Below, piece by piece: positions 1 through 9,664 of a stretch of DNA of 64,000 nucleotides. The notes below the pieces were generated by a model. The model was not told the origin of the DNA and did not search any database. It saw nothing but the letters and a program-made list of their open reading frames with translations. Made by a program: the position numbers and the translations under genes. Numbering within the stretch: the first letter of the stretch is position 1; each line of letters opens with the position of its first letter. The stretch is from Bacteroides sp. (GTDB lineage: Bacteria > Bacteroidota > Bacteroidia > Bacteroidales > Bacteroidaceae): NCBI GenBank assembly GCA_019416685.1, contig DXWV01000009.1, positions 3,498 through 67,497 on the forward strand. The letters are read 5' to 3'.

Positions 1-888
1 AGGTTGCAGCGTTTGGGAGTACCTGAGTCGGAATTACCAGTATTATCTCAGTTGGAAAAATTGCGTGTCCTTTCACATAGAAGTCGTGCGGTGGAGTTAT
101 TGCCTCGTTTGCAGTTGGACGAGTTTTTCTGCGGAGAATCTTTTTATCTGACTGTTCCGGAGGAGTGGCAGCAATTTGTAGAACGGCATTCGTCTTGTTT
201 GCTGAAAGCTCCGCTTTCGGGTAGTGGAAAGGGCTTGAACTGGTGTAAAGGCGTATTTACTCCTTTTATCGCCGGTTGGTGTAAACGTGTGGCAGCTTTA
301 CAGGATGGAGTAGTGGCAGAACCTATATATGATAAGGTGGCGGACTTTGCTATGGAATTCTATTCGGACGGGAGAGGAAAGGTGGCCTTTGTCGGTTATT
401 CTGTATTCTCCACTAATGGCAGTGGAGCATACGAAGGCAATTTACTGCTACCGGACGAAGAGATTGAACGTCGGCTTTCCGTTTATGTCTGCAAGGAAGC
501 TTTCAGCAAGTTAAGGTATCAGTTGGAAGAAGAGTTATCAGTTTGTTTTGGTTTTGGTTATTCGGGGTATCTTGGGGTAGATATGATGATTTGTCGGTTT
601 TCTTCAACGGAGGTAGAATATAGAATTCATCCTTGTGTAGAGGTCAATTTGCGAATGAATATGGGGGTGGTAGCTCACCTCATTCATAAAAAATATATTG
701 CTTCCGGGAGCACCGGACGCTTTTCCATTACTTATCATCCGATCTTTGGTGAAGCTTTGCAGATGCACGAAAAAATGAAGGCTGATTTCCCTTTACAGAT
801 AAAAGACGGAAGAGTGGTTGATGGTTACATGCCATTGACTCCGGTCACGAATAAAAGTGTGTACCGGGCCTGGATATGCGTGAGATGA
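1..888 (+). CDS. ATP-grasp-like hypothetical protein, 3' part
   Basis: The reading frame is open from the first base of the window, so the true start lies to the left and only about 295 C-terminal residues are seen. I do not recognise a named family, but the layout suggests an ATP-grasp fold. A KAPLSGSGKGL segment resembles a lysine plus glycine-rich nucleotide loop; a VVAEPIYDK segment resembles the central strand that contacts adenine; GVDMM and, further on, EVNLRMNMG resemble the Mg-binding carboxylate/Asn/Arg motif of ATP-grasp ligases. Substrate is unknown. There is no signal peptide or membrane segment in the visible part. It converges on the next gene with a 9-bp gap and no hairpin between them. 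Domain assignment is by eye and is an inference. Confidence 0.6.
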   Translation, partial: RLQRLGVPESELPVLSQLEKLRVLSHRSRAVELLPRLQLDEFFCGESFYLTVPEEWQQFVERHSSCLLKAPLSGSGKGLNWCKGVFTPFIAGWCKRVAALQDGVVAEPIYDKVADFAMEFYSDGRGKVAFVGYSVFSTNGSGAYEGNLLLPDEEIERRLSVYVCKEAFSKLRYQLEEELSVCFGFGYSGYLGVDMMICRFSSTEVEYRIHPCVEVNLRMNMGVVAHLIHKKYIASGSTGRFSITYHPIFGEALQMHEKMKADFPLQIKDGRVVDGYMPLTPVTNKSVYRAWICVR

Positions 889-897
889 CGCTTTTGA

Positions 898-2352
898 TTA
901 TCTTCTCTGTATGGCTTTCCCTTCATTTCCATATCTGTCTATGGCTGTTACTGCAAAGTATTTCTTTCTGTCCCATGGTAGGAGGGAGGTATATACATAT
1001 TCTGTACCTCGCACACTTTGAGCGATGATATTTTCTGGTTTTGTAGTATCTACAGGATATGTTTCCGAAGCATAAATGACATAGCGGGGGGCATTCACCG
1101 GGTCATTGTCTTTGGCAGCTTTCCAGGTCAACAGGGTGTATCCGTCTGCTGTTTCTGTAATACGCAGTTCCTCCGGGGCAGTGGGGGGAACATTGTCCAA
1201 CCAGGGCATGGCCGGTTGCAGTGCCGGATAGGCATAAAAGTTTTCTGCCAGTTCATCGTAGACTCCCTGCGTGTTGTCCATTAAGAATTTGGCACGATAA
1301 TGTCCTTCTCCTGCCAGCTTGTGTGCACGAATGAAGTTAATTTGCCGGTCTACGTCCTCCCGTACCCAGTTTCCTTCATTCGGGTGCAGAAAGTAAATAC
1401 CTAACCCCGGTATGATCTGCCGCCCGTTACACTGTTCCTGCCAGTCGAGGGCAAAGGGATAGAAATTATTTTGGCGGAAATACATCATTGGGTAAATCTG
1501 GTCTTGTATGCCTTCGCCCAACCAACCTTGTGGGTCCTGATAGACAGTGTGGAAGGCATTCCAACCCCGAGATGAGTAGCGTGATGTGTCTTTGTACTTT
1601 CCTACCGGGCAGGTACTTACCTTAACCCACGGTTTAATCTCTTTTACACCTTTATATATATAGCGTACAATATCTGTGATATTGTCACGGCGCCATTGGT
1701 CCAGCGTTCTGCCTTTTCCATAGCGGCGAAAATCGTAGTTGTCCGGAAAACGGGGAGCATTCTCCGGATAGCGCAAATAATCGAAGTGTACACCGTCTAC
1801 ATCATAGCGGGTTACGACTTCACGTACCAGCTTCATCAGGTATTCTTTGGTAGACGGATGTCCCGGATTGAGGAAATATTCATTCTTATAGGGGATGCAG
1901 ATCTCCTTTCTTTGTTTAGTAACGGATTTATTCCCTAAGCTGGCCACATGCTTTTTGTTTCCCAAAGGAATAGCCACCATCCAGGCATGGCATTCCATAC
2001 CACGTTTGTGGCATTCGCGCACAGCAAAAGCAAGCGGGTCGTATCCCGGATCGCCGTCCACTTTTCCGGTCAGAATAGAATTATAGGGTTCGATGGAAGA
2101 GTGATAAAGTACATCTCCTCGCGTACGTGTCTGAAAGAGAACTGTGTTAAAGTTGGCGGCTTTCAGCTTATCGAGTATATCAGTCAGTTCTTCTTGTTGG
2201 CGTCGGATAGCAGCAGGAGTGGTTGCTTTGGTACGTGGCCAGTCCAACCCATATACTGCCGTTACCCAAGCTGCGCGAACTTCATATTTGGGCTGTGCCT
2301 CTGCAGAGGCAAGAAATAACAGAAAGAGTAAAATCGTGAGATACCGACGCAT
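898..2352 (-). CDS. Secreted glycoside hydrolase-like protein, GHL10/DUF187 family
   Basis: 484 residues. An N-terminal signal peptide (MRRYLTILLFLLFLASAEAQ) is followed by the GHL10 (DUF187, YngK-like) module with its usual opening, EVRAAWVTAVYGLDWP, then a TIM-barrel-like body with the family segments NTVLFQTRTRGDVLYHS, DPLAFAVRECHKRGMECHAW and VDGVHFDYLRYP. The last ~90 residues (from about PPTAPEELRI) look like a fibronectin type III domain. Family members are predicted polysaccharide- or peptidoglycan-directed hydrolases of the periplasm or surface; the substrate of this one is unknown. A TAnnTTTG -7 box (TAACTTTG) lies at 2382-2389 on the minus strand, about 30 bp before the start. It is a paralogue of the gene at 9743-11248. 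Confidence 0.85.
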   Translation of the reverse strand: MRRYLTILLFLLFLASAEAQPKYEVRAAWVTAVYGLDWPRTKATTPAAIRRQQEELTDILDKLKAANFNTVLFQTRTRGDVLYHSSIEPYNSILTGKVDGDPGYDPLAFAVRECHKRGMECHAWMVAIPLGNKKHVASLGNKSVTKQRKEICIPYKNEYFLNPGHPSTKEYLMKLVREVVTRYDVDGVHFDYLRYPENAPRFPDNYDFRRYGKGRTLDQWRRDNITDIVRYIYKGVKEIKPWVKVSTCPVGKYKDTSRYSSRGWNAFHTVYQDPQGWLGEGIQDQIYPMMYFRQNNFYPFALDWQEQCNGRQIIPGLGIYFLHPNEGNWVREDVDRQINFIRAHKLAGEGHYRAKFLMDNTQGVYDELAENFYAYPALQPAMPWLDNVPPTAPEELRITETADGYTLLTWKAAKDNDPVNAPRYVIYASETYPVDTTKPENIIAQSVRGTEYVYTSLLPWDRKKYFAVTAIDRYGNEGKAIQRR

Positions 2353-2406
2353 TATAGTTTGAATATTGTTATAAATGGCAGCAAAGTTAGCAAAAGCGTC
2401 GGTATT

Positions 2407-2438
2407 CTTGTACGTTTCGTGAGATTATGTTACATTTG
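2407..2438 (+). promoter_or_regulatory. Bacteroides-type promoter of the cstA operon
   Basis: TACATTTG at 2431-2438 matches the TAnnTTTG -7 element exactly, and CTTG at 2407-2410 sits 20 bp upstream where TTTG is expected. Transcription would start about 15-20 bp before the cstA start codon. This is a consensus match by eye. Confidence 0.5.
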
Positions 2439-2462
2439 CCACAGTTAAACGAATAACACGCC

Positions 2463-3893
2463 ATGATTACATTTACATTGTGCTTATTGGCACTTATTAT
2501 CGGGTATTTTACTTACGGACGCTTTATGGAGCGCGTTTTCGGACCCGACGACCGGAGAACTCCCGCCCTTACTAAGGCAGATGGAGTGGATTATATTCCA
2601 CTACCCACCTGGAAGATTTTTATGATTCAGTTTCTCAATATCGCCGGGTTAGGCCCCATTTTCGGTGCGATAATGGGAGCAAAGTTTGGTACCTCTTCTT
2701 ACCTGTGGATTGTACTTGGTAGTATTTTTGCCGGTGCTGTACATGATTATTTTGCCGGAATGCTTTCGTTAAGGAATGGGGGAGAGAGCCTACCCGAAAT
2801 AGTTGGTCGTTACCTGGGGTTGACGACAAAGCAGGTGATGCGTGGCTTTACTGTAATTCTGATGATTTTGGTAGGTTCTGTGTTTGTAGCTGGTCCTGCC
2901 GGGTTACTTGCCAAGCTTACGCCGGAATCACTGGATGCTACTTTCTGGATTGTTGTAGTTTTTGCTTACTATATTCTTGCTACCTTGTTGCCGGTCGATA
3001 AGATCATTGGTAAGATATATCCTGTTTTTGCTGTTGCACTATTGTTTATGGCAGTAGGTATTGTGGTGATGCTTTATGTACATCATCCTGCTTTGCCGGA
3101 ATTGTGGGACGGATTGCAGAATACTAATCCAAATGCTACTGCATTGCCAATCTTTCCAATCATGTTTGTTAGTATTGCTTGCGGAGCTATATCTGGTTTT
3201 CATGCTACACAAAGCCCTTTGATGGCACGTTGTATGACTTCCGAATATCATGGTCGCCCTGTCTTTTATGGTGCTATGATTACCGAAGGTATTGTGGCTT
3301 TGATTTGGGCTGCAGCTGCTACTTACTTTTTTCACGAAAACGGGATGGAGGAGAACAATGCTTCTGTGATTGTAGATTCAATAACGAAAGACTGGTTGGG
3401 TGTTGTAGGTGGTGTACTGGCTATTCTGGGTGTAATTGCTGCACCTATAACTTCGGGAGATACGGCTTTCCGTTCGGCTCGTCTTATTGTGGCCGATTTT
3501 CTGGGGATGGAACAAAAAAGTATACGCCGCCGTTTATACATTTGTATTCCGATGTTTATAGTGGCAATTGGGTTGTTGCTTTATAGTCTGCGTGATGCGG
3601 ACGGTTTCAATATGATATGGCGGTATTTTGCTTGGGCCAATCAGACGCTTGCCGTGTTTACTCTGTGGACTATTACGGTCTATCTGGTTCGTTCAAAGAA
3701 ACCGTACTGGATAACACTGATACCTGCTTTGTTTATGACAGCCGTTTGTTCTACTTATATCTGTATCGCCCCGGAAGGACTGGCGTTTGCGCATCCGCTA
3801 TCCTACAGTATTGGGGGAGCATGCACATTAGTGGCTGTCATCTGGTTTTTGGTATGGAAGGGGCGTTCGGCTCAAAAGATAGTGAATGATTAA
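2463..3893 (+). CDS. cstA: CstA-family carbon starvation protein (peptide/pyruvate transporter), short form
   Basis: 476 residues, almost entirely membrane segments. The CstA family takes up peptides or pyruvate across the inner membrane. Diagnostic segments are the N-terminal GYFTYGRFMERVFGPDD, KADGVDYIPLPTWKIF, then FLNIAGLGPIFGAIMGAKFG and HDYFAGMLSLRNGGESLPE, and later APITSGDTAFRSARLI and WANQTLAVFTLW. E. coli CstA is about 700 residues, so this is the short version common in Bacteroidota that lacks the extra C-terminal helices. The start codon is 25 bp after a good -7 box. The stop codon overlaps the start of the next small gene, and a small OM protein follows, suggesting a three-gene transcript. 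Family is sure; the transported substrate is not. Confidence 0.92.
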   Translation: MITFTLCLLALIIGYFTYGRFMERVFGPDDRRTPALTKADGVDYIPLPTWKIFMIQFLNIAGLGPIFGAIMGAKFGTSSYLWIVLGSIFAGAVHDYFAGMLSLRNGGESLPEIVGRYLGLTTKQVMRGFTVILMILVGSVFVAGPAGLLAKLTPESLDATFWIVVVFAYYILATLLPVDKIIGKIYPVFAVALLFMAVGIVVMLYVHHPALPELWDGLQNTNPNATALPIFPIMFVSIACGAISGFHATQSPLMARCMTSEYHGRPVFYGAMITEGIVALIWAAAATYFFHENGMEENNASVIVDSITKDWLGVVGGVLAILGVIAAPITSGDTAFRSARLIVADFLGMEQKSIRRRLYICIPMFIVAIGLLLYSLRDADGFNMIWRYFAWANQTLAVFTLWTITVYLVRSKKPYWITLIPALFMTAVCSTYICIAPEGLAFAHPLSYSIGGACTLVAVIWFLVWKGRSAQKIVND

Positions 3894-4134
3894 TTTAGAC
3901 CTAATGAAGAAAATAAAGAAATCAACCGGGGTTACTCTTGCCCTGCTTATTTACGTTTCTGTGACGGCTGCCTATTTGTTGCCGCGTAATACGGAAGTAA
4001 GCGATACAGAGAAGTATGTTACTCTTGCCGTTTCATATGCCATCGTTTTTACCCTCTGGCTGGTGCTGAGAAAAAAAGAAAAGATGCAGCAACGGCGTCG
4101 TGAAGAAGAACATTATAATAACTTAAAGAAATGA
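3886..4134 (+). CDS. Small membrane protein following cstA
   Basis: 82 residues with two predicted membrane helices (about 16-33 and 47-61) and a strongly basic/polar C-terminal tail rich in K, R and E. The start shown overlaps the cstA stop by 8 bp; an equally plausible start is the ATG at 3904 (MKKIKKSTGVT), 10 bp past the cstA stop. No clear ribosome site separates the two. I know no named family. Tight coupling to cstA suggests a partner or accessory of the transporter, but this is only a context inference. Confidence 0.7.
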   Translation: MINLDLMKKIKKSTGVTLALLIYVSVTAAYLLPRNTEVSDTEKYVTLAVSYAIVFTLWLVLRKKEKMQQRRREEEHYNNLKK

Positions 4135-4138
4135 ATGT

Positions 4139-4624
4139 ATGAAGAAATTTGCATTGGTTATTTGCCTGTTGGTAGCCTCATTAGGTGCTCGGGCACAGTT
4201 TGAACAAGGAAAGTGGATTATTAATCCGTCACTGACCGGATTAAATTTTTCATATAGCAACAGCGAGAAAGCGCAGTTTGGTGTTGGTGCCAAAGCAGGT
4301 ACTTTCCTTGCCGAAGGTATTGCTTTAATGGTAGAAGCCAGTGCCGATTGGAGCAAACCGATAGATGTGTATACAATAGGAACAGGTGGTCGTTTTTACT
4401 TTAATAAAACAGGTGTTTATCTGGGAGCAGGTATTGATCTGAACCGTTATCGTATGAAAGGCGGGCATAGCGGGACAGAATGGGGACTAGGAATTGAAGC
4501 AGGATATGCATACTTTCTTTCAAAAACAGTAACCATTGAACCGGCCGTATATTACAAATGGCGTTTTAATGATAGTGACTTATCCAAGTTCGGGATTAAG
4601 ATAGGATTCGGATTCTACTTCTAA
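4139..4624 (+). CDS. Small outer-membrane beta-barrel protein
   Basis: 161 residues. A signal peptide (MKKFALVICLLVASLGARAQ) is followed by alternating hydrophobic/polar strands rich in Gly and aromatic residues, ending GIKIGFGFYF with a terminal Phe, as is usual for OM barrels inserted by the BAM machine. It resembles small OmpW/OmpX-like barrels of Bacteroidota. It starts 4 bp after the preceding small gene and is probably cotranscribed with cstA. Function unknown. Its stop is followed after 17 bp by foldback element A, which could act as its terminator. Confidence 0.75.
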   Translation: MKKFALVICLLVASLGARAQFEQGKWIINPSLTGLNFSYSNSEKAQFGVGAKAGTFLAEGIALMVEASADWSKPIDVYTIGTGGRFYFNKTGVYLGAGIDLNRYRMKGGHSGTEWGLGIEAGYAYFLSKTVTIEPAVYYKWRFNDSDLSKFGIKIGFGFYF

Positions 4625-4641
4625 GTAAATGGAGAAGGGAG

Positions 4642-4702
4642 AATGGAGAGGGGAGAAGTGGGCTGCGCTATCACGCTGCATAGTACTTCTCCCCTCTCCA
4701 TT
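4642..4702. repeat. Foldback element A (GCTGCG core, GAGAAGG-type arms)
   Basis: An 18-bp perfect inverted repeat (4642-4659 against 4685-4702) encloses GGGCTGCG (4660-4667) and a small hairpin CTATCACGCTGCATAG (4668-4683). A run of T follows the right arm, so it could terminate the upstream plus-strand operon; on the other side it touches the uvrA stop codon. The left flank continues with GAGAAGGGAGAAT-type units outside the stem. One of eight elements with the same core but different arms. Confidence 0.85.
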
Positions 4703-4704
4703 TT

Positions 4705-7476
4705 TTAAGCAAGCTTTGCTTGTAAAAAATGTCCTGTATAGCTTGTTTCGCAGGCTGCTACCTCTTCCGGAGTTCCTGTAGCTACGATATATCCTCCTTT
4801 ATCCCCGCCTTCCGGCCCGAGATCTATTATATGGTCGGCACATTTTATCATATCCATATTGTGCTCAATAATGATAATTGTATGTCCACGGCGGATCAAT
4901 GCATCGAATGCTTCCAGTAATTTCCGGATATCATGGAAATGCAAGCCTGTGGTAGGCTCATCAAAAATAAAAAGTGTCGGGTCTGCTTTCTCCTGACTCA
5001 AGTAGTATGCCAGTTTCACACGCTGGTTTTCCCCTCCCGACAGGGTAGAGGAGGATTGTCCAAGTTTGATATATCCCAAACCTACATCTTGTAGCGGTAT
5101 TAACTTTTTCACTACCTTCTTTTGTCCATGCTCTGTGAAGAACTCTACAGCCTGGTTTACGGTCATTTCCAGTACATCGTATATATTCTTATCATGGAAC
5201 TTTACTTCCAGTGTATCTGCTTTGAAGCGTTTTCCGTGACAAGATTCACACTCCAGCACAAGGTCTGCCATGAACTGCATTTCTACTGTGATCGTTCCGT
5301 CACCTTTACACTCTTCGCAACGTCCGCCTTCACTATTGAAACTGAAGAATCCAGCAGTATATCCCATCTGTTTTGCTAATGGTTGCTCTGCCCACAGTTT
5401 ACGGATTTCGTCATATGCTTTAATGTATGTAACCGGATTGGAACGGGAAGATTTACCAATTGGGTTTTGGTCAACAAATTCGATGTTACGCAAGTTCCGG
5501 ATATCTCCTCCGATAGAAACGAATTCTCCCGGACGGTCACTACATTCGTCCAGCTCACGTTTCAGTGCCCGGTAAAATATGTCACGTACCAGTGTACTCT
5601 TTCCCGAACCGGAAACACCGGTCACTACTGTCATTACATTTAATGGGAAACGTACATCTACTCCTTTCAGATTATTCTCACGTGCTCCTTTTATTTCTAT
5701 ATAGTTGTTCCATGGACGTCGGTGTGCCGGCACAGGTATTTCTTCTTCTCCCAACAGGTAGCGTACCGTGTGGCTGTTACTCCCTTTTTTCAGATCCTTC
5801 ATATCACCCTCATAAACGACTTCTCCTCCCAGACGTCCGGCATTTGGACCGATGTCTATAATGTAATCGGCAGCACGGATGATTTCTTCGTCATGCTCTA
5901 CTACTATGACCGTATTACCTAATGCCTGTAATTCGCGCAGGACACGGATCAAGCGGTCTGTATCACGACTGTGTAAACCTATACTCGGTTCGTCGAGAAT
6001 ATAAAGGCTACCTACCAGGCTACTTCCCAAAGAAGTTGCCAGGTTGATGCGTTGACTCTCACCACCCGAAAGCGAATTACTTAATCGGTTCAGAGTCAGG
6101 TATCCCAGCCCCACATCAATAAGGAAGCGGATACGGCTATTGATTTCCAATAGGATACGGCGGGCTACTTCTGTATCATGCTTATCTAGTTGTAGGGTAT
6201 CAAAGAACTGTTGCAATTCTGTGATGGGAAGGTCAACCAGTTCTGATATACTGCGTCCTGCTACCCGTACATATCCTGCTTCCGGCTTCAATCGTGTACC
6301 GTGGCAGGTAGGGCAAAGTGTTTTCCCTCTGTAGCGTGCTAACATCACCCGGTATTGTATTTTGTATTGATTTTCTTCGAGCATTCTGAAAAAAGCATTA
6401 ATACCTTCAAAATATTTTGTTCCTTCCCACAGCATGCGGCGTTGCTCATCCGTCAATTCAAAATAAGGAGTAAATATAGGTAGCCCGGCTTTTTCCGCAC
6501 CGCGTATCACCATGTCTTTCCATTCACCCATTTTCTCACCCCGCCAGCATACTACTGCTCCGTCGTAAACCGAGAGTGAACGATTGGGTACTACCAGGTG
6601 TTCGTCAATTCCGATTACTTTACCGAATCCTTCGCATACAGGGCAGGCTCCAATTGGAGAGTTGAATGAAAACATCTGATCGTTCGGTTCTTCAAATGTG
6701 ATGCCGTCAGCTTCGAACTTAGTACTGAATGTGTGCAGTTTTGTTGTGCCATCCGGCAGATAAAAGCGAAGCATACACATACCATCTCCTTCGTACATTG
6801 CTGTTTCTGCTGAGTCTGTCAGACGGCTGATGGCATCTTTGGAACTTGCTGCAGACATGCGGTCTACCAGTAGATATACAGTGTCGTTCTTTGTTGGTTT
6901 ATATTCGTCAATACGTACCATTTCTCCGTTTACCTCAATACGGTTGAAGCCCTGTTTGAGATCTATCTCCAGCTGTTGTTCTATTGTCCGGCCTTCACGC
7001 AGAAGTATTTGCGTGAGAACAGTATAACGCGTACCTTCCGGATAGGAAAGCATGCAATTCACGATATCTTCCGGAGAGTGCTTTTTTACTTCCTGACCAC
7101 TTATCGGACTGTATGTTCGTCCTACACGCGCATACAGCAGACGCAGGTATTCATAAATTTCGGTAGAAGTTCCTACGGTAGAACGGGGGTTACGACTGTT
7201 TACTTTTTGTTCGATAGCAATCGCAGGAGGGATACCTTTGATGAAGTCGCATTCCGGTTTACTCATTCGGCCCAGAAACTGGCGGGCATAGCTACTTAGA
7301 CTTTCAACATAACGCCTTTGCCCTTCGGCGTAGAGTGTGTCAAAAGCAAGTGATGATTTGCCCGAACCTGATAATCCGGTTATAACGACAAGCTTGTTAC
7401 GGGGGATGTTTACATCAATATTCTTCAGGTTGTTAACCCTGGCTCCTTTGATTGATATATAGTTATTTTCTGACAT
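4705..7476 (-). CDS. uvrA: UvrA, excinuclease ABC subunit A
   Basis: ATP-driven DNA damage sensor of nucleotide excision repair, cytoplasmic, working with UvrB. About 923 residues from the start chosen. Visible: first Walker A GLSGSGKSS (~34-42), CxxC zinc-binding pairs (CPVC ~276, CPTC ~387), first ABC signature LSGGESQR (~467), second Walker A GVSGSGKST (~617), the CEEC...CESC zinc finger (~717-740) and second signature LSGGENQR (~810). The frame extends upstream to a TTG at 7509, but the ATG at 7476 has an AGAGGA ribosome site about 8 bp before it, and a -7 box (TAACTTTG) at 7507-7514 overlaps the TTG, so the downstream ATG (MSENNYISIKG) is the real start. Bacteroides genomes often carry more than one uvrA, so this may not be the only copy. 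Confidence 0.97.
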   Translation of the reverse strand: MSENNYISIKGARVNNLKNIDVNIPRNKLVVITGLSGSGKSSLAFDTLYAEGQRRYVESLSSYARQFLGRMSKPECDFIKGIPPAIAIEQKVNSRNPRSTVGTSTEIYEYLRLLYARVGRTYSPISGQEVKKHSPEDIVNCMLSYPEGTRYTVLTQILLREGRTIEQQLEIDLKQGFNRIEVNGEMVRIDEYKPTKNDTVYLLVDRMSAASSKDAISRLTDSAETAMYEGDGMCMLRFYLPDGTTKLHTFSTKFEADGITFEEPNDQMFSFNSPIGACPVCEGFGKVIGIDEHLVVPNRSLSVYDGAVVCWRGEKMGEWKDMVIRGAEKAGLPIFTPYFELTDEQRRMLWEGTKYFEGINAFFRMLEENQYKIQYRVMLARYRGKTLCPTCHGTRLKPEAGYVRVAGRSISELVDLPITELQQFFDTLQLDKHDTEVARRILLEINSRIRFLIDVGLGYLTLNRLSNSLSGGESQRINLATSLGSSLVGSLYILDEPSIGLHSRDTDRLIRVLRELQALGNTVIVVEHDEEIIRAADYIIDIGPNAGRLGGEVVYEGDMKDLKKGSNSHTVRYLLGEEEIPVPAHRRPWNNYIEIKGARENNLKGVDVRFPLNVMTVVTGVSGSGKSTLVRDIFYRALKRELDECSDRPGEFVSIGGDIRNLRNIEFVDQNPIGKSSRSNPVTYIKAYDEIRKLWAEQPLAKQMGYTAGFFSFNSEGGRCEECKGDGTITVEMQFMADLVLECESCHGKRFKADTLEVKFHDKNIYDVLEMTVNQAVEFFTEHGQKKVVKKLIPLQDVGLGYIKLGQSSSTLSGGENQRVKLAYYLSQEKADPTLFIFDEPTTGLHFHDIRKLLEAFDALIRRGHTIIIIEHNMDMIKCADHIIDLGPEGGDKGGYIVATGTPEEVAACETSYTGHFLQAKLA

Positions 7477-7661
7477 ATTATAATCCTCTTTTTTATAGAT
7501 GGCTGGCAAAGTTAATGATTTTATCGTCAGGACGTAGCAGGGAGATACTTGTTCGGCTGGTTAAGATATGTTATATTTTGAAACATATTATAACACGCTG
7601 TTAATTAAAGTCGTAATTTAGTTACGATTTATTGAATCTTGATAATATAAGGAATTAATGC

Positions 7662-9599
7662 ATGAAAGGCATCCGGATTATTTCTTGTTTAGTTATTCTT
7701 CTTTTGTTATGCAGTCTCCCGTTACGGAGTACAAACAAAATAAAGAATTTGCAGGTTTTGGCTGACAGTGCTCAACAGATGATTGCTAAAGAGGGTTTCC
7801 TGACACTCAATGACAGGCGTATGAAATTGGCATGTGAGCTGAATGATAGCACTCAAATAGAGGATGCTTATGGGGACTTGTTCGATCATTATTATCAGTT
7901 GGGAGAAGTTGATAGTCTGAAGATTGTGGGGCATGAATTAATGAATTGGCATGCCGGACGCAACAATAATAATGCCCGTTATCAGATATGGCGTCAGTAC
8001 ATCCAGCGATTGACGGAGAGCGGCAGACAGGATGAGGCTATTGCCGAAACTGAATTGTTGAGTAAAGATGCAGAGAATAATCGTAGTCGCTACGGACAGG
8101 GCTGTAGTGAGATGTGCATTGGCTACAATCACAGGGTATTTAGTAATAACATGAAGCTCTGTATTGAATATTATAACAATGCTCTTAAAATATTTGAAGA
8201 TGCCGGATATTATGAAGACGCTTATGTAGTCTGTCTGAATATAATGCAAACTTATCTTTCCCGGCAGGAATACTCCAATGTTCTTCAATACTTTGATCGT
8301 ATCGAAAAGTTGGCGGCTGAGATAAAATCTGTCGGACAGAAATTGCGTGAACCATTATATATGCGTTTCTTACAGTTTCGTGTGATTGCTACTCTTGCTG
8401 AGAAGGGAGCAGGGGCAGCTGCGAGGTATATCCGTGAGGCTGACAGTCTTTATTTGAAACATCCGGATAGTATGGCTAAAGATGCCTGGTTCGGATATAA
8501 GATTATGTGTAGCCGTACAGCTAATAATATGAATCAGGTACTGACTTATCTGGACTCTTTGCAGGATTATCACAAGTCTATTGGTGCTTGTTATCCTTCT
8601 AATTTGTTTTATAAAGCGCAATGCTTGGAGAGTGTCGGACGTTTCAAAGAGGCTTGTAAGGTATATGCTGCTTACTCTCAGGTTAATGATTCTGTGCGTT
8701 CGGCAGAACTCGACGATAAGTTGAGTAAATATACGATTCAGTTTGATGTGGATAAGCTGAAGATGGAAAAGCTTGAATTGAGTGCTGAAGTAAGTAGAAA
8801 CAGGCTTATTGCAGTGCTTACGGGAGGATGCTGTATTTTCATTCTGTTACTTATTCTTACTTATTATTATGTTCGTACGCTGGCTATGAACAAGAAACTT
8901 GATGCAGCCAACAGAGCTGTAATTAAGGCAAGCCGTATAAAAAGTTCTTTTATTCAGCATATCACCCATGAAATTCGTACCCCGTTGAACTCTATTGTTG
9001 GTTTCTCTTCTTTGATTGCTGCCGGAGGGATAAGTGAAGAGGAAGAGAAGGAATATGCCGGACAAATAGAAATGAGTAATACTTATTTACTTGACTTGGT
9101 GAGCAATGTGATTGATATCGCTGATATGGATTCTCAAACGGAAGACGTACCCAAACAGATTATGGATGTGGATGCCTGCTGCAAGGAGTGTATTTCTGAA
9201 GTACTTCCATCTTTAAGAAAAGAGGTTGAGTTACAGTATGAACCTTTGTCTGTACCTGTGACAATACGAGCTGTTTATCCCTGGGTTAAGCGTGTACTTC
9301 TTGCTCTTCTCGGCAATGCGGCCAAGTTTACTGAATCCGGAGTGATTCGTCTTCAGTATGATGAAGACAAGCAGAAACGAATAGTTCGTTTTATTGTGGA
9401 AGACTCCGGACCAGGTATTGATGTGGAATATAAAAACTCTATTTTTGAACGCTTTGTAAAGATAGATACTTTCTCTCCGGGTACAGGTTTGGGGCTTGCT
9501 GTTGCGCGACAGATAATGGATATTGTAGATGGGCAAATCTTCCTGGATACAACTTACACAGATGGGGCACGTTTTGTCGTGGAATGGCCGGTCGGATAG
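7662..9599 (+). CDS. TPR-containing membrane sensor histidine kinase
   Basis: 645 residues. A signal/anchor helix at the N-terminus is followed by about 340 residues of helical TPR-like repeats in the periplasm, a membrane helix (about 380-405), a short coiled linker, then a cytoplasmic kinase core: HisKA with HITHEIRTPLNSIVGFSS (phospho-acceptor about His436) and HATPase_c with NAAKFTESG (N box), DSGPGID (G1) and GTGLGLAVA (G2). There is no receiver domain and no response regulator gene adjacent, so its partner is encoded elsewhere. It has the same architecture as the kinase at 61878-63854. No exact promoter was found, but an imperfect inverted repeat (7570-7594) lies upstream. Signal unknown. 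Confidence 0.9.
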   Translation: MKGIRIISCLVILLLLCSLPLRSTNKIKNLQVLADSAQQMIAKEGFLTLNDRRMKLACELNDSTQIEDAYGDLFDHYYQLGEVDSLKIVGHELMNWHAGRNNNNARYQIWRQYIQRLTESGRQDEAIAETELLSKDAENNRSRYGQGCSEMCIGYNHRVFSNNMKLCIEYYNNALKIFEDAGYYEDAYVVCLNIMQTYLSRQEYSNVLQYFDRIEKLAAEIKSVGQKLREPLYMRFLQFRVIATLAEKGAGAAARYIREADSLYLKHPDSMAKDAWFGYKIMCSRTANNMNQVLTYLDSLQDYHKSIGACYPSNLFYKAQCLESVGRFKEACKVYAAYSQVNDSVRSAELDDKLSKYTIQFDVDKLKMEKLELSAEVSRNRLIAVLTGGCCIFILLLILTYYYVRTLAMNKKLDAANRAVIKASRIKSSFIQHITHEIRTPLNSIVGFSSLIAAGGISEEEEKEYAGQIEMSNTYLLDLVSNVIDIADMDSQTEDVPKQIMDVDACCKECISEVLPSLRKEVELQYEPLSVPVTIRAVYPWVKRVLLALLGNAAKFTESGVIRLQYDEDKQKRIVRFIVEDSGPGIDVEYKNSIFERFVKIDTFSPGTGLGLAVARQIMDIVDGQIFLDTTYTDGARFVVEWPVG

Positions 9600-9664
9600 T
9601 TGTAGATAATGCAGATTGTATTATTTTTGCCTGAAAAGCGAAGATAAGCTGCACCTTGGCATAA

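Noticed and set aside
4642..4702. Ordinary intrinsic terminator as the full explanation of element A
   Set aside because: It may terminate, but the same core recurs with different arms in places where termination is unlikely, such as inside operons and 14 bp before rfbD.
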